Shown here piece by piece: positions 1 through 10,831 of a DNA stretch of 64,000 bases. Each line of letters opens with the position of its first letter. Within the stretch, counting starts at the first letter, position 1. Both the position numbers and the translations under genes were made by a program. The stretch lies in NCBI GenBank assembly GCA_037127315.1, contig JBBBDQ010000350.1, positions 1,033,501 through 1,097,500 of the forward strand. The letters run 5' to 3'. The DNA is from Ascarosepion bandense. Its lineage: Eukaryota > Mollusca > Cephalopoda > Sepiida > Sepiidae. The notes beneath the pieces were generated by a model, which searched no databases, was not told the DNA's origin, and worked only from the letters and a program-made list of their open reading frames with translations.

Positions 1-2870
1 ATGATAAATTTGTTAAAAATATAGAAATGCTATTCTTCACTTTGAAATATAATCCGGCGTCAACTTTAAGAGCGATTACATACAATAATGGCTAAATTTG
101 TTAAAAATATAGAAATGCTATTCTTCACTTTGAAATATAATCCGGCGTCAACTTTAAGAGCGATTAAAGCACAATGATAAATTTGTTAAAAATATAGAAA
201 TGCTATTCTTTCACTTTGAAATATAATCCGGCGTCAACTTTAAGAGCGATTACATACAATAATGATAAATTTGTTAAAAATATAGAAATGCTATTCTTCA
301 CTTTGAAATATAATCCGGCGTCAACTTTAAGAGCGATTACATACAATAATGATAAATTTGTTAAAAATATAGAAATGCTATTCTTCACTTTGAAATATAA
401 TCCGGCGTCAACTTTAAGAGCGTATTTGCTACAATAATGATAAATTTGTTAAAAATATAGAAATGCTATTCTTCACTTTGAAATATAACTGGCGTCAACT
501 TAAGAGCGATTACATACAATAATGATAAATTTGTTAAAAATATAGAAATGCTATTCTTCACTTTGAAATATAATCCGGCGTCAACTTTAAGAGCGATTAC
601 ATACAATAATGATAAATTTGTTAAAAATATAGAAATGTTATTCTTTCACTTTTGAAATATAATCCGGCGTCAACTTTTAAGAGCGATTACATACACAATG
701 ATAAATGTAGAAAATATAAATGCTATTCTTCACTTTGAAATATAATCCGGCGTCAACTGTAAGAGCGATTACATACAATAATGATAAATTGTGAAAAATA
801 TAGAAATGCTATTCTTCACTTTGAAATATAATCCAGCGTCAACTTTAAGAGTGATTACATACAATAATGATAAATTTGTGAAAATATAGAAATGCTATTC
901 TTCACTTTGAAATAATCCGGCGTCAACTGTAAGAGCGATTACATGCCAATAATGATAAATTTGTTAAAAATATAGAAATGCTATTCTTCACTTTGAAATA
1001 TAATCCGGCGTCAACTTTAAGAGCGATTACATACAATAATGATAAATTTGTTAAAAATATAGAAATGCTATTCTTCACTTTGAAATATAATCCGGCGTCA
1101 ACTTTAAGAGCGATTACATAATAATGATAAATTTGTTAAAAATATAGAAATGCTATTCTTCACTTTGAAATATAATCCGGCGTCAACTGTAAGAGCGATT
1201 ACATACAATAATGATAAATGAGTTAAAAATATAGAAATGCTATTCTTCACTTTGAAATATAATCCGGCGTCAACTTTAAGAGCGATTACATACAATAATG
1301 ATAAATTTGTTAAAAATATAGAAATGCTATTCTTCACTTTGAAATATAATCCGGCGTCAACTTTAAGAGCGATTACATACAATAATGATAAATTTGTTAA
1401 AAATATAGAAATGCTATTCTTCACTTTGAAATATAATCCGGCGTCAACTTTAAGAGTGATTGTTTAGCTACAATAATGATAAATTTGTTAAAAATATAGA
1501 AATGTTATTCTTCACTTTGAAATATACTCCGGCGTCAACTTTAAGAGCGATTACATACAATAATGATAAATTTGTTAAAAATATAGAAATGCTATTCTTC
1601 ACTTTGAAATATAATCCGGCGTCAACTTTAAGAGCGATTACATACAATAATGATAAATTTGTTAAAAATATAGAAATGCTATTCTTCACTTTGAAATATA
1701 ATCCGGCGTCAACTTTAAGCGCGATTACATACAATAATGATAAATTTGTTAAAAATATAGAAATGCTATTCTTCACTTTGAAATATAATCCGGCGTCAAC
1801 TTTAAGAGCGATTACATACAATAATGATAAATTTGTTAAAAATATAGAAATGCTATTCTTCACTTTGAAATATAATCCGGCGTCAACTTTAAGAGCGATT
1901 ACATACAATAATGATAAATTTGTTAAAAATATAGAAATGCTATTCTTCACTTTGAAATATAATCCGGCGTCAACTGTAAGAGTGATTACATACAATAATG
2001 ATAAATTTGTTAAAAATATAGAAATGCTATTCTTCACTTTGAAATATAATCCGGCGTCAACTTTAAGAGCGATTACATACAATAATGATAAATTTGTTAA
2101 AAATATAGAAATGCTATTCTTCACTTTGAAATATAATCCGGCGTCAACTTTAAGAGCGATTACATACAATAATGATAAATTTGTTAAAAATATAGAAATG
2201 CTATTCTTCACTTTGAAATATAATCCGGCGTCAACTTTAAGAGCGATTACATACAATAATGATAAATTTGTTAAAAATATAGAAATGCTATTCTTCACTT
2301 TGAAATATAATCCGGCGTCAACTTTAAGAGCGATTACATACAATAATGATAAATTTGTTAAAAATATAGAAATGCTATTCTTCACTTTGAAATATAATCC
2401 GGCGTCAACTTTAAGAGCGATTACATACAATAATGATAAATTTGTTAAAAATATAGAAATGCTATTCTTCACTTTGAAATATAATCCGGCGTCAACTTTA
2501 AGAGCGATTACATACAATAATGATAAATTTGTTAAAAATATAGAAATGCTATTCTTCACTTTGAAATATAATCCGGCGTCAACTTTAAGAGCGATTACAT
2601 ACAATAATGATAAATTTGTTAAAAATATAGAAATGCTATTCTTTCCTTTGAAATATAATCCGGCGTCAACTTTAAGAGCGATTACATACAATAATGATAA
2701 ATTTGTTAAAAATATAGAAATGCTATTCTTCACTTTGAAATATAATCCGGCGTCAACTGTAAGAGCGATTACATACAATAATGATAAATTTGTTAAAAAT
2801 ATAGAAATGCTATTCTTCACTTTGAAATATAATCCGGCGTCAACTTTAAGAGCGATTACATACAATAATG
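1..2870. repeat. 87-bp satellite DNA array, about 33 copies, continuing off the left edge
   Basis: Head-to-tail copies of an AT-rich unit recur every 87 bp; a diagnostic core is AATCCGGCGTCAACTTTAAG. From about 1487 to 2870 the units are nearly identical and strictly in phase. Before about 1480 many carry one- or two-base insertions or deletions. A recurrent variant (ACTGTAAG for ACTTTAAG) is scattered through the array, as expected from unequal exchange or gene conversion. Because 87 is a multiple of three and the unit lacks in-frame stops in one frame of each strand, the array translates as 29-residue repeats on both strands. That is a property of the period, not evidence for a protein. The array stops abruptly near 2870, where the last unit breaks after its first 16 or so bases. 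I know no named family for it. Confidence 0.95.
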
Positions 2871-3838
2871 ATATTTTTTTAGAAGGTAACGAAATCTAAA
2901 GCAAAGTCTGAATAAAAACAAAACTAATTCAAGAAAGATTTAATCAGATGTTGTTAACTAGGAATATAGATGCTTAGAAAAGATCAATAACTCAAAGATG
3001 GACACCTTCAAGGAAGCATGAAAGACAATAAATAACAAGCGAGATCATTCTGAAGCAAAAGTGACGAAAGTTTAAAGAGAGATTAAATCCTCGAAGTATT
3101 AAAAAAAGAAGCTGCAAATAACGCCGATAAATGACAAGGAATATAGGTTTTGAAACAAAGCCATTACAAAGAAATGCAAGCAAGCAAAAGATAAATAACT
3201 CAAGCGAGCAAAGATTTAATCAGTACCACATAAATTAAACACACCATAAGTGCATAAAAAGATCAAATAAATAACAGAATGGAGAAGTTTCTCTTTTACA
3301 GGTTGCATAAAATGTAGGGCACCCATAATAAATAACGAAAAGAAATTAAAAAAATGTACCAAATACATAGGAACGAAACCTATAATCAATAAAAATATGA
3401 AAGGGGAACTGAAGTAAGAAATGCACTAGCCAATATGAACAACAAATAGAAATGGTGTTTCAATAGAAATGCTGTCAGCCTTAGACGATTTGAGAATCGT
3501 TAAAATTTATAAAATAAGAAATTATATATATGCCGACGGAGGAATAGCAGATCTCAGTAGATCTTCATAATGCAACCAAAGAAGCCAGGTGCACATAAAC
3601 ATGTATGTCATCAGATAATCAGTTTAATAGACCATATAATAAGATTCTATCTAAGGAATAGAGCTCTTAGTAGAATCACACCGGAAATAGGGTAAAGTGT
3701 ATGTTTTGTTCAAGATGGTAGAATCAGAAATGACATCTCTAAGGTTAGAATGCTATGAAAACGAGCAATACAAATGCAACCATGTTTCACGGATTAGGGT
3801 ACAACAAGAAGACTTATTTGAAATGCTAAAAAGCTCGA
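2871..3838. other. AT-rich unassigned sequence right of the satellite
   Basis: No gene, tRNA-like or LINE/SINE signature was recognised. Short phrases resembling AATAAATAAC recur several times between about 2985 and 3345, which may be a decayed low-complexity repeat. Frames here are short and unconvincing. Confidence 0.5.
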
Positions 3839-3888
3839 TTAACACGAGAAAGATATTTGTGTAATCTGTTCAGTCTTCTTAGAAGAAG

Positions 3889-4657
3889 CAGCTAGCATAC
3901 GGATAGAGAAAGTGTTCAGTGGATATACAAAAATTGAGGAGGAAGAGATGGAATGATTTTGTGGTGAGCAAAAAAGACATAAAAGACGGGCAAATTCGCC
4001 TGTCGCTAGAGAGGAGATGACGAGCGTAATTAACACGTACCTTGACAAACGTCAAGCGATCATTATTATTGCCTTTTTCTGTCTCTCTCGCCTCCTTCCT
4101 TTTCAGGAAACAGCTAGCATACGGATAGAGAAAGTGTTCAGTGGATATACAAAAATTGAGGAGGAAGAGATGGAATGATTTTGTGGTGAGCAAAAAATAT
4201 TTTTTAATGCAAATATTAAGCACTGACTCATTGATTTTGTTAGAAATAAACGAATTTATTCGAATTTACAAAACTTTGCTTAACATACACGCAAAAGCGA
4301 ATCGAAAACAAGACCCGTTAAATTTCACACCTTGATGAGAAATGTTTTTCGGCCAACAGAAATCTAGGAAACATCTAAAAGCAAAATTCAAATAATCTTC
4401 AATTCTCAGATGCAAATATCTTTTCGGAACCTTTCCGCGTGCCGACGCGAAGTTAGTTCGTCTAATGGAAAGGCCAGAATCGCATCCGGAAATTAATTCC
4501 CAAATAACCTTTTCGAGCCCCTCAAACGAAATAAAAGACGGGCAAATTCGCCTGTCGCTAGAGAGGAGATGACGAGCGTAATTAACACGTACCTTGACAA
4601 ACGTCAAGCGATCATTATTATTGCCTTTTTCTGTCTCTCTCACCTCCTTCCTTTTCA
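3889..4657. repeat. Interleaved direct repeats A-B / A-333 bp-B, unclassified family
   Basis: Block A (87 bp) occurs at 3889-3975 and 4111-4197. Block B (127 bp) occurs at 3979-4105 and 4531-4657, with one clear mismatch (CGCC versus CACC near the right end). In the first unit A and B are 3 bp apart; in the second they are separated by 333 bp. The layout fits tandem duplication of one repeat with an internal deletion in one copy, or an insertion in the other. A diverged relative of B and its right flank lies near 6600-6850. The 87-bp length of A equals the satellite period but the sequences are unrelated. No coding capacity or known termini were recognised. Confidence 0.85.
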
Positions 4658-5100
4658 CCCTGAGCGATAACTTCAAAGACATGCTTACCCAACAATAACG
4701 CTCATACATACACACATACGTTCCTGCCTACAACCACTCAAGTTACTACTACAAATTCTTGATACCCTTAACTTCTTAATACGGTTTTTCATTGAACCTT
4801 TAAATCCTACCAATTCATGTTATTCTTTTCTATTAATAAAGTCTATTTTAAACATACAAATGGTATACTTTTATTCTTCCACATATTCCAGTCTCCAATC
4901 GTCCGATGATAGCGACTAATACTAAGTTGTAGGGAGCTCGATTCTGAATGACACATGGCCAATTTAATAAACAGTAAGCATCTCCCTACTGCTACAGTGG
5001 TGACCTACTGCCACAATTTAACTTTAACAGGGAGATAATCCAATAAGTGTATTGGGAGACATGCCAAGATTTATCAGCGACCATAACCTTAACAACATAA
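4658..5100. other. Right part of the unclassified repeat plus unassigned sequence
   Basis: The first 170 bp are weakly similar to sequence around 6690-6850 (shared CTTCAAAGACAT and a C/T-rich stretch), so the unclassified repeat probably extends to about 4830. From there to the LINE-A end nothing was recognised. Confidence 0.4.
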
Positions 5101-5104
5101 GATA

Positions 5105-5755
5105 TTTTTTTAATCGTATCACCCCGAGCAAGGCGGTAATGCCACTGATGTGCAGGGGGCTACATAAGTGTAAAAAGATTAATTAAAAGAGAGTGAAGAG
5201 GAAGACGAACCAGTTAGAAAGGAGCAATAGAAGGATGAGAATACAGGTGTGATGACACTTTCAAAGGTGGAGAGAAGGGAAAGAACTAGAGTCCAGTGGT
5301 TAATAGATGGGTATTGACATTGCATAAAAAATTCCTGGAGGTTGTAGCCGTCAGGAAAGCAAGAATATGGGAGCGAGTTCCACAGGCGGGAAGTGCAAGA
5401 GAAGAAGCTGCAGGAGTAGAATTGTCGTTTGCATTTGGCTAACGTAACTGTGAATGCGTGGGACCCAGTTGCCAATCTGGTTGCACGAGTAAACACCTGT
5501 TGAGGAGGCACCAGTGACTTAAGTTCGTTCGAGCAGAAGCCATGAAAGTATTTATAGAACAGACAAAGGGAGGCCACATTTCGTCGGTGGGGAAGTGGCT
5601 GTAGTCGAGCCGCCAAGTCAGTACCTATCACATTACTGATTCTCCTTTGGAGCCTGTCGAAAACACTCAAATGAACGGCTGGGGTGCCTGACAATATATG
5701 GCAGCAGTATTCCATGCACGGACGAATGGTTGATTTGTATGTATGCAGGATGGAT
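5105..5755 (-). pseudogene. LINE-A 3' fragment (5'-truncated reverse transcriptase C-terminus)
   Basis: Minus-strand translation gives the C-terminal part of the same polyprotein that is intact at 45.7-48.6 kb, including EYCCHILSG..PAVHL, ASLCLFYKYFHGFCSNELKSL and SRLWNSLPYSCFPDGYNLQEF. The frame at 5179-5715 is open for 178 codons but lacks endonuclease and reverse transcriptase. The conserved LINE-A 3' end (CACCCCGAGCAAGGC in plus orientation) is at about 5120. This is a typical 5'-truncated copy. It abuts an RTE fragment on its right. Confidence 0.9.
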
Positions 5756-6200
5756 TACAGATCAAACTGTGTTGATGATAGGCTGACAAGGAAAACTGAA
5801 AGAATTCTAAAACAAAGTAGCAAAGGAAAGAACGAGGGACTATCTATCAACTGTAAGAATGCAAAATACATAGTCGCTAGTACTAAAACAGATAAAATCG
5901 CTAGAAATAAATAAAACCTATTTAGTTGCTACGTAATATCTAACCTTATATATGGCAGTGAATGCTAGACAATTCCCTCATAGATGAAGACGAGGCTCGA
6001 AGCAAGAGAGATGAATACTTAGAATAGCCCGAACACGTGATCAATGTAGGAGTATTAAAAAAACCAAAACTTCAAGAGAACTTATGACTTACAATCAGGA
6101 ATTGACAGATATTTCTGGGACTGATACGGAAAGAGAACTAAGAGAATTTCACAAAAAGAGATAGGATGCTGAAGAGGGCCATGATCACATGCGTCATAAA
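5740..6200 (+). pseudogene. RTE-type LINE (LINE-B) relic, reverse transcriptase C-terminal region
   Basis: The plus strand reads GLSINCKNAKYIVASTKT, typical of the segment after the YADD motif in RTE-clade reverse transcriptases. Degraded matches follow to 'LYGSECWTIS' (about 5950) and to the terminal arginine-rich segment (about 6150). Stops and frameshifts interrupt it throughout. The better preserved relative at 62.1-62.8 kb shows the same order of motifs. Confidence 0.7.
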
Positions 6201-7830
6201 GAGTAGTGACCCATAAAGCTTCCTTTAGTTTTCGAAAATAATATTTTTCTATTTTCATGTCCCTTAGACATTCCATGCCGTGCTTATTAAAAACTCGCTT
6301 ACGTCTCGCCACAACGTGAATCTGTGGTGACACCGACCGAACAAAAGCGAGAAACCGGATGTTGGCTCTCTCACAACTAAAAGGCAAATAAATATAACTC
6401 GTCGCACGCATCCGAGTTCGCGCAGATGTTCCGGTTGAAAAATAAAAATTAATCAAATATCAAATTACCATTTCACTAGCCTACGCGAATTTTACTTACC
6501 AGCCAATGGGAAGCCCGGAATCAAATACAAGGATGAAATTCGAAACGAGCTGCGTTTGATCCTAAAAGGCAGATAGAAAAAGCGGAGACAAAGCATCGTT
6601 AGAATGACCGGAGGAGACGGACGAGCTGATTAGTTTCTCCCTTGACTTAAGTCGAGCGGCTACTATGCTGACCTCTTTCCTTCACCTGTCTCATAAGTAC
6701 TTACTGACCCCTTCAAAGACATTCCTCAAAGTACTTACTGACTTCCTGACTTTAGAAGCGGCAACTTCAAAATGAACATTCAATCATATACCTCCGCCTC
6801 CACATTCTTAAGCCTTTTCAGCATTATATTTTCCATGAACATTCTAACCTCCGTTGGACTTTTATTTCAAGTATTGTTTTAATTGTAAAAACATTAATTT
6901 TATTAATTTATTAATTTAAGTTTATTTTATACTCAAATTGCCTTTCTTGATTTTATAAATCATTTTATGAATTATAGTGGGCAATCTTCCCACAATGCCA
7001 AATTCCGTTAACCTGCACGGTATACAATTACCCTTCATTAGAACGGAATCCTACTACAACTAAAAAAAAATAAGATAAGATACCTCCTGTAAATCTATAG
7101 ATAATATCAGACGGTGTTAGAAAAGAACGACTAACTGGACCTGAATATTTTATTTTGAAGTTATATTCATTATGAAATCAGGATCATATTTAATGGAATC
7201 AACATAAACAACTATCTTGAAAATTAAAGAGGGATATTCTTGAAAAAACCCATGACTCGTACGCTTGAAAAACACTTTTAGTTGGACTTTTGTCAAGCAA
7301 CTTTTTTCACATAAAATTATTTTAATATTCCCTTCCAAACGACACACTAGATAGAAATAAGCACGGCGTATCTTTGCAGCCGTAGAATTACAAAGATAAG
7401 AAGTTTTCCAAGAGAAATCTTTTAACTGTTCTCTGATGATGCGAAACGTCAAGGTGGAAACATCTCCAAATAGAATAATCTTCTTTAAATAACGACTGAC
7501 GTCAAAGCAATGGCAGAATCTTAAAATGAGGAAGGTGATTAATATATTCGATTTAACAAAATAAATGGCAAAAAAAGAAAAATGGTTTTGTGTGGCTAAT
7601 GTTTGCATTCCAAAAATAGAAACGAAGTGTTGCAGACAAAATTAGGAAAATAAAAATTTATCACAAGAAAGTGTTTGCCGACATACGTTGCATTTAGAGT
7701 TTAATTAACAACACTGTCTGCGTGCTGTTTAGAAAAATTGTTCTTTTCTCTTCTTCGATTTATGTTCCCTAAGTTTGGCCTCTGTCTAAGTTTTGCAGTA
7801 TTATTATTTATCTTTTTACCTGTAGTAGTA
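6201..7830. other. Unassigned AT-rich sequence with a diverged repeat near 6600-6850
   Basis: Around 6607-6690 the sequence is a diverged version of block B of the 4-kb repeat (GGAGAYGACGAGC, then TTGAC, a short spacer and GTCRAGCG, then a C/T-rich run), and similarity seems to continue to about 6850. A minus-strand open frame at 7150-7608 (152 codons) has no recognisable domain and an AT-driven composition, so it is not called a gene. Nothing else was recognised. Confidence 0.4.
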
Positions 7831-8060
7831 ATCGGAGAGCCGAGTTCGAATTCCAGTTGAATTACTCGCATTCATTTAAGCGCAAATACCCTTCGGAAAT
7901 GTATTAATCCGTCTCTTCCCTCCAGTTATGTGTTAAATAACAGGACAGATTGGGTTCTATAGGCTTGGTCAGCAACCAGTCTACCGTAGAAAGTAATGGT
8001 AACCTACTGTGGGATAACATTCTGCCCAAGTTGTATCACGTATGGCACTTAACTGACTGA
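7831..8060 (+). repeat. SINE-A (tRNA-derived), 5'-truncated
   Basis: Begins inside the tRNA-like head at the B-box (GAGTTCGAATTCC). The conserved body follows: AATCCGTCTCTTCC, GGTTAAATAACAGGACAGATTGGGTTCTATAG in degenerate form, the CAACCAGTCTACCGTAGAAAG segment, and the terminal CGTATGGCACTTAACTGACTG. At least six other copies in the window share this body. The 5' part of the tRNA-like head (A-box) is missing. Confidence 0.85.
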
Positions 8061-8539
8061 CCTGTAGTGTTTGACAAACTGTTGCTAAATATCAAGTACC
8101 AGGAAATATCTACAAATATGAAGCATCCATCCCGATATTCTTACTGATTACAAGAGAGCCATGTTTTGATTATACTCTGTTCTTTTCTGGATTTCTAATA
8201 CTTACCTGTCGATAGGGATCATCGTCTCTCAGTAGCGTCTCTGTCCTCGAGCAGAGCGTGGTTCCATAGTATCTCTGTCTGGGGACAGACATTCAGCTGA
8301 GAAAAATTATACTGAAAAGTTGCCCGGTCCCTAGGAACAGTGTCTCGAGGCGCCATTGCTCCAAAGGGGTGGGTCGGTGGTCGCCGGTGCTCACGGAGAC
8401 TGAGCAATTTCTTTTACCTTTGACTGTGCGCACGCATTCGAGTTGCCCAAATTAAACCTTGCTCTTGTGTCGCATCTTGCTCTAGTGGGGGAATCTGGGA
8501 AATATTCATTCCAATGGTTTTTTACGATACCTGAGACTG
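8061..8539. other. Unassigned sequence, locally GC-richer
   Basis: No gene was recognised. The stretch 8200-8480 has more CpG and GC than its surroundings and open minus-strand frames of 62-70 codons (8219-8407, 8391-8603). I do not recognise these and cannot support them as exons. It lies directly downstream, in element sense, of the RTE relic at 8540-8895 and may include part of its decayed 3' region. Confidence 0.3.
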
Positions 8540-8895
8540 CTTGTGGTGCTCTTAGGATTAAGAAAACTACGGTTGTCTTCCAATTTTGCAATATTTGCAT
8601 CACTTGATCGGGATGTTGATGTCAATGGTTTCATCTTTATTTCTCGTCTTGTGATTGTCTTTGTCAACTATAATAATTTCGTAACTACTTCCTGGAGGAG
8701 GTCTTGTAGTTTCTTTTCTGTATCTGCTATCAGCACTGTATCATCTGCCTATCACATATTGTTCAGACTGCAGCAACTAATGACGACTCATGTCAGGGAT
8801 TTTAGCGCTCCCAGAATGATCTCACTAATACAGGTTGAATAGATCTAAGGTGACTATACATCCATGTCTTACATCTCTTTCCATCTTTATGTATC

Positions 8896-9185
8896 TATAT
8901 CGGTTCGAAACGAGAAATCGGGGAGCCGAGTTCGAATTCCAACTGAATTCCTTGCATTTACTTACGTGCAAATACCCTTGGGAAGGGTATTAATCCGTCT
9001 CTTCTCTCTCCAGTTATGGGTTAAATAACAGGACGGATTGGGTTCTATAGCTTTGGCTGGCAACCAGGCTGCCGCAGAAAGCAATGGCAATTTACTGCGG
9101 GATAATCTTCTGCCCAGTCAATCATGTCTGATTCGAGATATGATTGCCAAAGCGTGTATCACATATGGCACTTAACTGACTGACT
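8896..9185 (+). repeat. SINE-A (tRNA-derived), nearly full length, nested in an RTE relic
   Basis: The tRNA-like head begins within the anticodon-arm equivalent (ATATCGGTTCGAAACGAG) with the B-box GAGTTCGAATTCC, followed by the full body and the terminal CACTTAACTGACTGACT. It interrupts reverse transcriptase sequence of the 8.5-9.8-kb RTE relic, so it inserted after that element. The first 15 or so bases of the head are absent. Confidence 0.85.
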
Positions 9186-9213
9186 AAATATAATAGTTGG
9201 GATCATTATTAAA

Positions 9214-9303
9214 GCTTCTACTGGTCATAAAGTGGGGGTCGGTTTTCTGTTGTTATAAAGGAATAAACTGATCCCCCACTAATTACTACTTAATAATATA
9301 ATA
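9214..9303 (+). repeat. Dispersed repeat also flanking the piggyBac-like MITE at 24.4 kb
   Basis: This segment (CATAAAGTGGG, TCGGTTTTCT, AATAAACTGATCCCCCACTA) is closely similar to 24,435-24,518 and 24,553-24,636. The 24-kb MITE therefore landed in or next to an existing dispersed repeat. Family and boundaries are unknown. Confidence 0.7.
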
Positions 9304-9307
9304 CATC

Positions 9308-9492
9308 TCTTCCGCCTCTAGCTATGAGTCAAATAACAGGACAGATTGGGTTCTATAGCGTTGGCTGGCAACCAGTCTACCGCAGAAAGTAATGGCAACC
9401 TGCTGTGTGATAATCTTCTGCCCAGTCAGTCATGTCTCTAAAGATATATGATCGCCCGAGCATGTATCACGTATGGCACTTAACTGACTGTA
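9308..9492 (+). repeat. SINE-A body fragment
   Basis: Contains only the distal SINE-A body, from the AGCTATGAGTCAAATAACAGG segment to the terminal CACTTAACTGACTG. The tRNA-like promoter is missing. Confidence 0.8.
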
Positions 9493-9785
9493 TCTGATGA
9501 ACTCGTTTGCTGCCAGTACAGTTTTTGATTTTTCTGTCTTTCCCGAATGTCAAAGTTGCCAAGCGTCTTTATCGGGTCTTTGTGGAATACATTGTGGAAT
9601 ACATTGTGGAATACTTTTGCATAGTCAATGAATCACAAGTACGCGTCTTTCTGCATCCCTGTTGCCCTTTCTGACAACCCTCTATGCATAAATGTTGCGA
9701 TCCTTGTTCCAGTGTCTCATTTTTCTCTATTCTTTATAGAAAATCAGTTGTTCCTGGTGTTATTTGCGGTCAATCGAATGATATT

Positions 9786-10170
9786 TTTTTATAAGCATTT
9801 CACCCCGAGCAAGGCATGTCACTGCCACTACTGCGCAGGGGGCTACGTAGAGTGGAGAAAGGATGATTAAATATAGGAAATGTCAGAGGGTGGGTGATAG
9901 GCGAGTAAGGATACCGAGAATGAGGGTTGGGTAGATGAGAGGGTTCTGAGTATAGTTGGGAGTTAGTGTGATAGGAGGTGTCTATTGACCCTACATTTAA
10001 ACACCTGGAGATTGTAAGTGTCGGGAAAGCAGAGTTGTGGAAGGGAGTTCCACAGGCGGGAAGCGCGAGAAAAGAAGCTGTTGGAGTAGAATTTACGGTT
10101 ACATCTTATTTGTTTAACTGTAAAAGGGTGGGACCTAGTTGCTAATTTAGTATCTCGTGTAAATTCGTGT
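9786..10170 (-). pseudogene. LINE-A 3' end fragment
   Basis: Plus-strand sequence begins with the A/T run and CATTTCACCCCGAGCAAGGCA, the characteristic LINE-A 3' end. It continues through the 3' UTR and the last coding segment (decayed SRLWNSLPQLCFPDTYNLQVF on the minus strand). Only the terminal 380 bp remain. Confidence 0.85.
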
Positions 10171-10366
10171 CCTCAAATCTCCAACATATTCCACAATTGT
10201 CTTTGCTGTCGTCTCTATTCCTCTAATTTGAAATTTCAATATTTTTGCGTTTATCTTTTCGCTCAGAACCGCAATGCAACAATAATTATGAGTGTGAGTC
10301 TAATTTTCACCTTCGACAGTTACTTCTTCCGTTTAAAAATGTACTAAGTGTTTTACTAATTCTTAG

Positions 10367-10660
10367 GCTTACGGCCATATCACGTTGAATGCACCGGTTC
10401 TCGCTCGATCGCCGAAGTTAAGCAACGTTGACACTCGTCAGTACTTAGATGGGTTCCCGCTTGGGAATACCAGATGCTGTAAGCGTTTAGTGACGGATGT
10501 GCGTTGTGGTGCAGTGGATATCGGCTCGGAAAGAGAAATCGGTGAGCCGAGTTCGAATTCCAGTTGAATACCCTGTATTCACTTAAGCACTGGTACCCTT
10601 GAGAAAGGTATTAATCCGTCTCTTCCCTCCAGTTATGGGTTAAATAACAGGGTAGGACTT
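10367..10660 (+). repeat. Compound 5S rRNA-tRNA SINE (best copy)
   Basis: 10,367-10,487 closely resembles metazoan 5S rRNA: it starts GCTTACGGCCATATCACG, carries the internal promoter element AAGTTAAGCAACG, and ends near CTGTAAGC. It differs from a functional gene at several positions, for example in the GTACTTAGATGGGTTCCCGC region. A tRNA-like unit follows at once (about 10,491-10,567) with the TGGTGCAGTGG A-box region and GAGTTCGAATTCC B-box. The start of the SINE-A body follows, then unique sequence. The ordered 5S-tRNA-body structure recurs at 35 and 51.6 kb, so it is an element rather than a chance junction. Confidence 0.85.
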
Positions 10661-10831
10661 GGGGACCATGCCCTTAAAAACAAATCCGAATGAATCTTGA
10701 TACTCGAAATGAAAAAGTATTACTAGACACAAAACTTGTATAAAAAAAACAATAAATTGTTGAAAGAAAAAAGGTATTACCAACAATAAATAAATAAAAA
10801 TTAAGTTGGCAATAAATGACCCGCCGTGGTA
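10660..10831. other. Unassigned AT-rich spacer between the compound SINE and Helitron-like copy 1
   Basis: A-rich sequence with AATAAATAAATAAA near 10,785. It may include the decayed tail of the preceding SINE. No gene was seen. Confidence 0.4.

Larger units (their letters stand above)
8540..9790 (-). pseudogene. RTE-type LINE (LINE-B) relic split by SINE-A copies
   Basis: Read on the minus strand, 9785 to 9495 encodes a decayed 'FIDYAK.F..VFHKD' reverse transcriptase motif. 8895 to 8540 encodes 'RHGCIVTLDLFNLY', then 'ADDTVLIADTEKKLQDLLQEV' in broken frames, the fingers/palm region containing the YADD aspartates. The two parts are in the right order for one element interrupted by a SINE-A (8896-9185), a repeat flank and a partial SINE-A (9308-9492). 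Multiple stops make it non-functional. Confidence 0.7.

Noticed and set aside
1460..2899. 479-codon open frame with 29-residue repeats (and a 465-codon frame on the opposite strand)
   Set aside because: Open on both strands purely because the 87-bp satellite period is a multiple of three without in-frame stops. Adjacent units with small indels break it. No start, stop or splice context suggests a gene.
3879..4715. Minus-strand frames of 114 and 149 codons
   Set aside because: They run across the duplicated A and B repeat blocks and share their repeated segments; no domain similarity.
7150..7608. 152-codon minus-strand frame
   Set aside because: No recognisable domain, no splice or promoter context, composition typical of AT-rich noncoding DNA. 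Not enough to call a gene.
10367..10487. Functional 5S rRNA gene
   Set aside because: Substitutions in normally invariant positions, no downstream T-run terminator at the right place, direct fusion to a tRNA-like unit and recurrence with the same partner show it is a SINE head.
10491..10567. tRNA gene
   Set aside because: A and B boxes are present but the stems do not form a proper cloverleaf, and the unit recurs with a SINE body; also applies to the tRNA-like parts of the other SINE and IR-1 copies.
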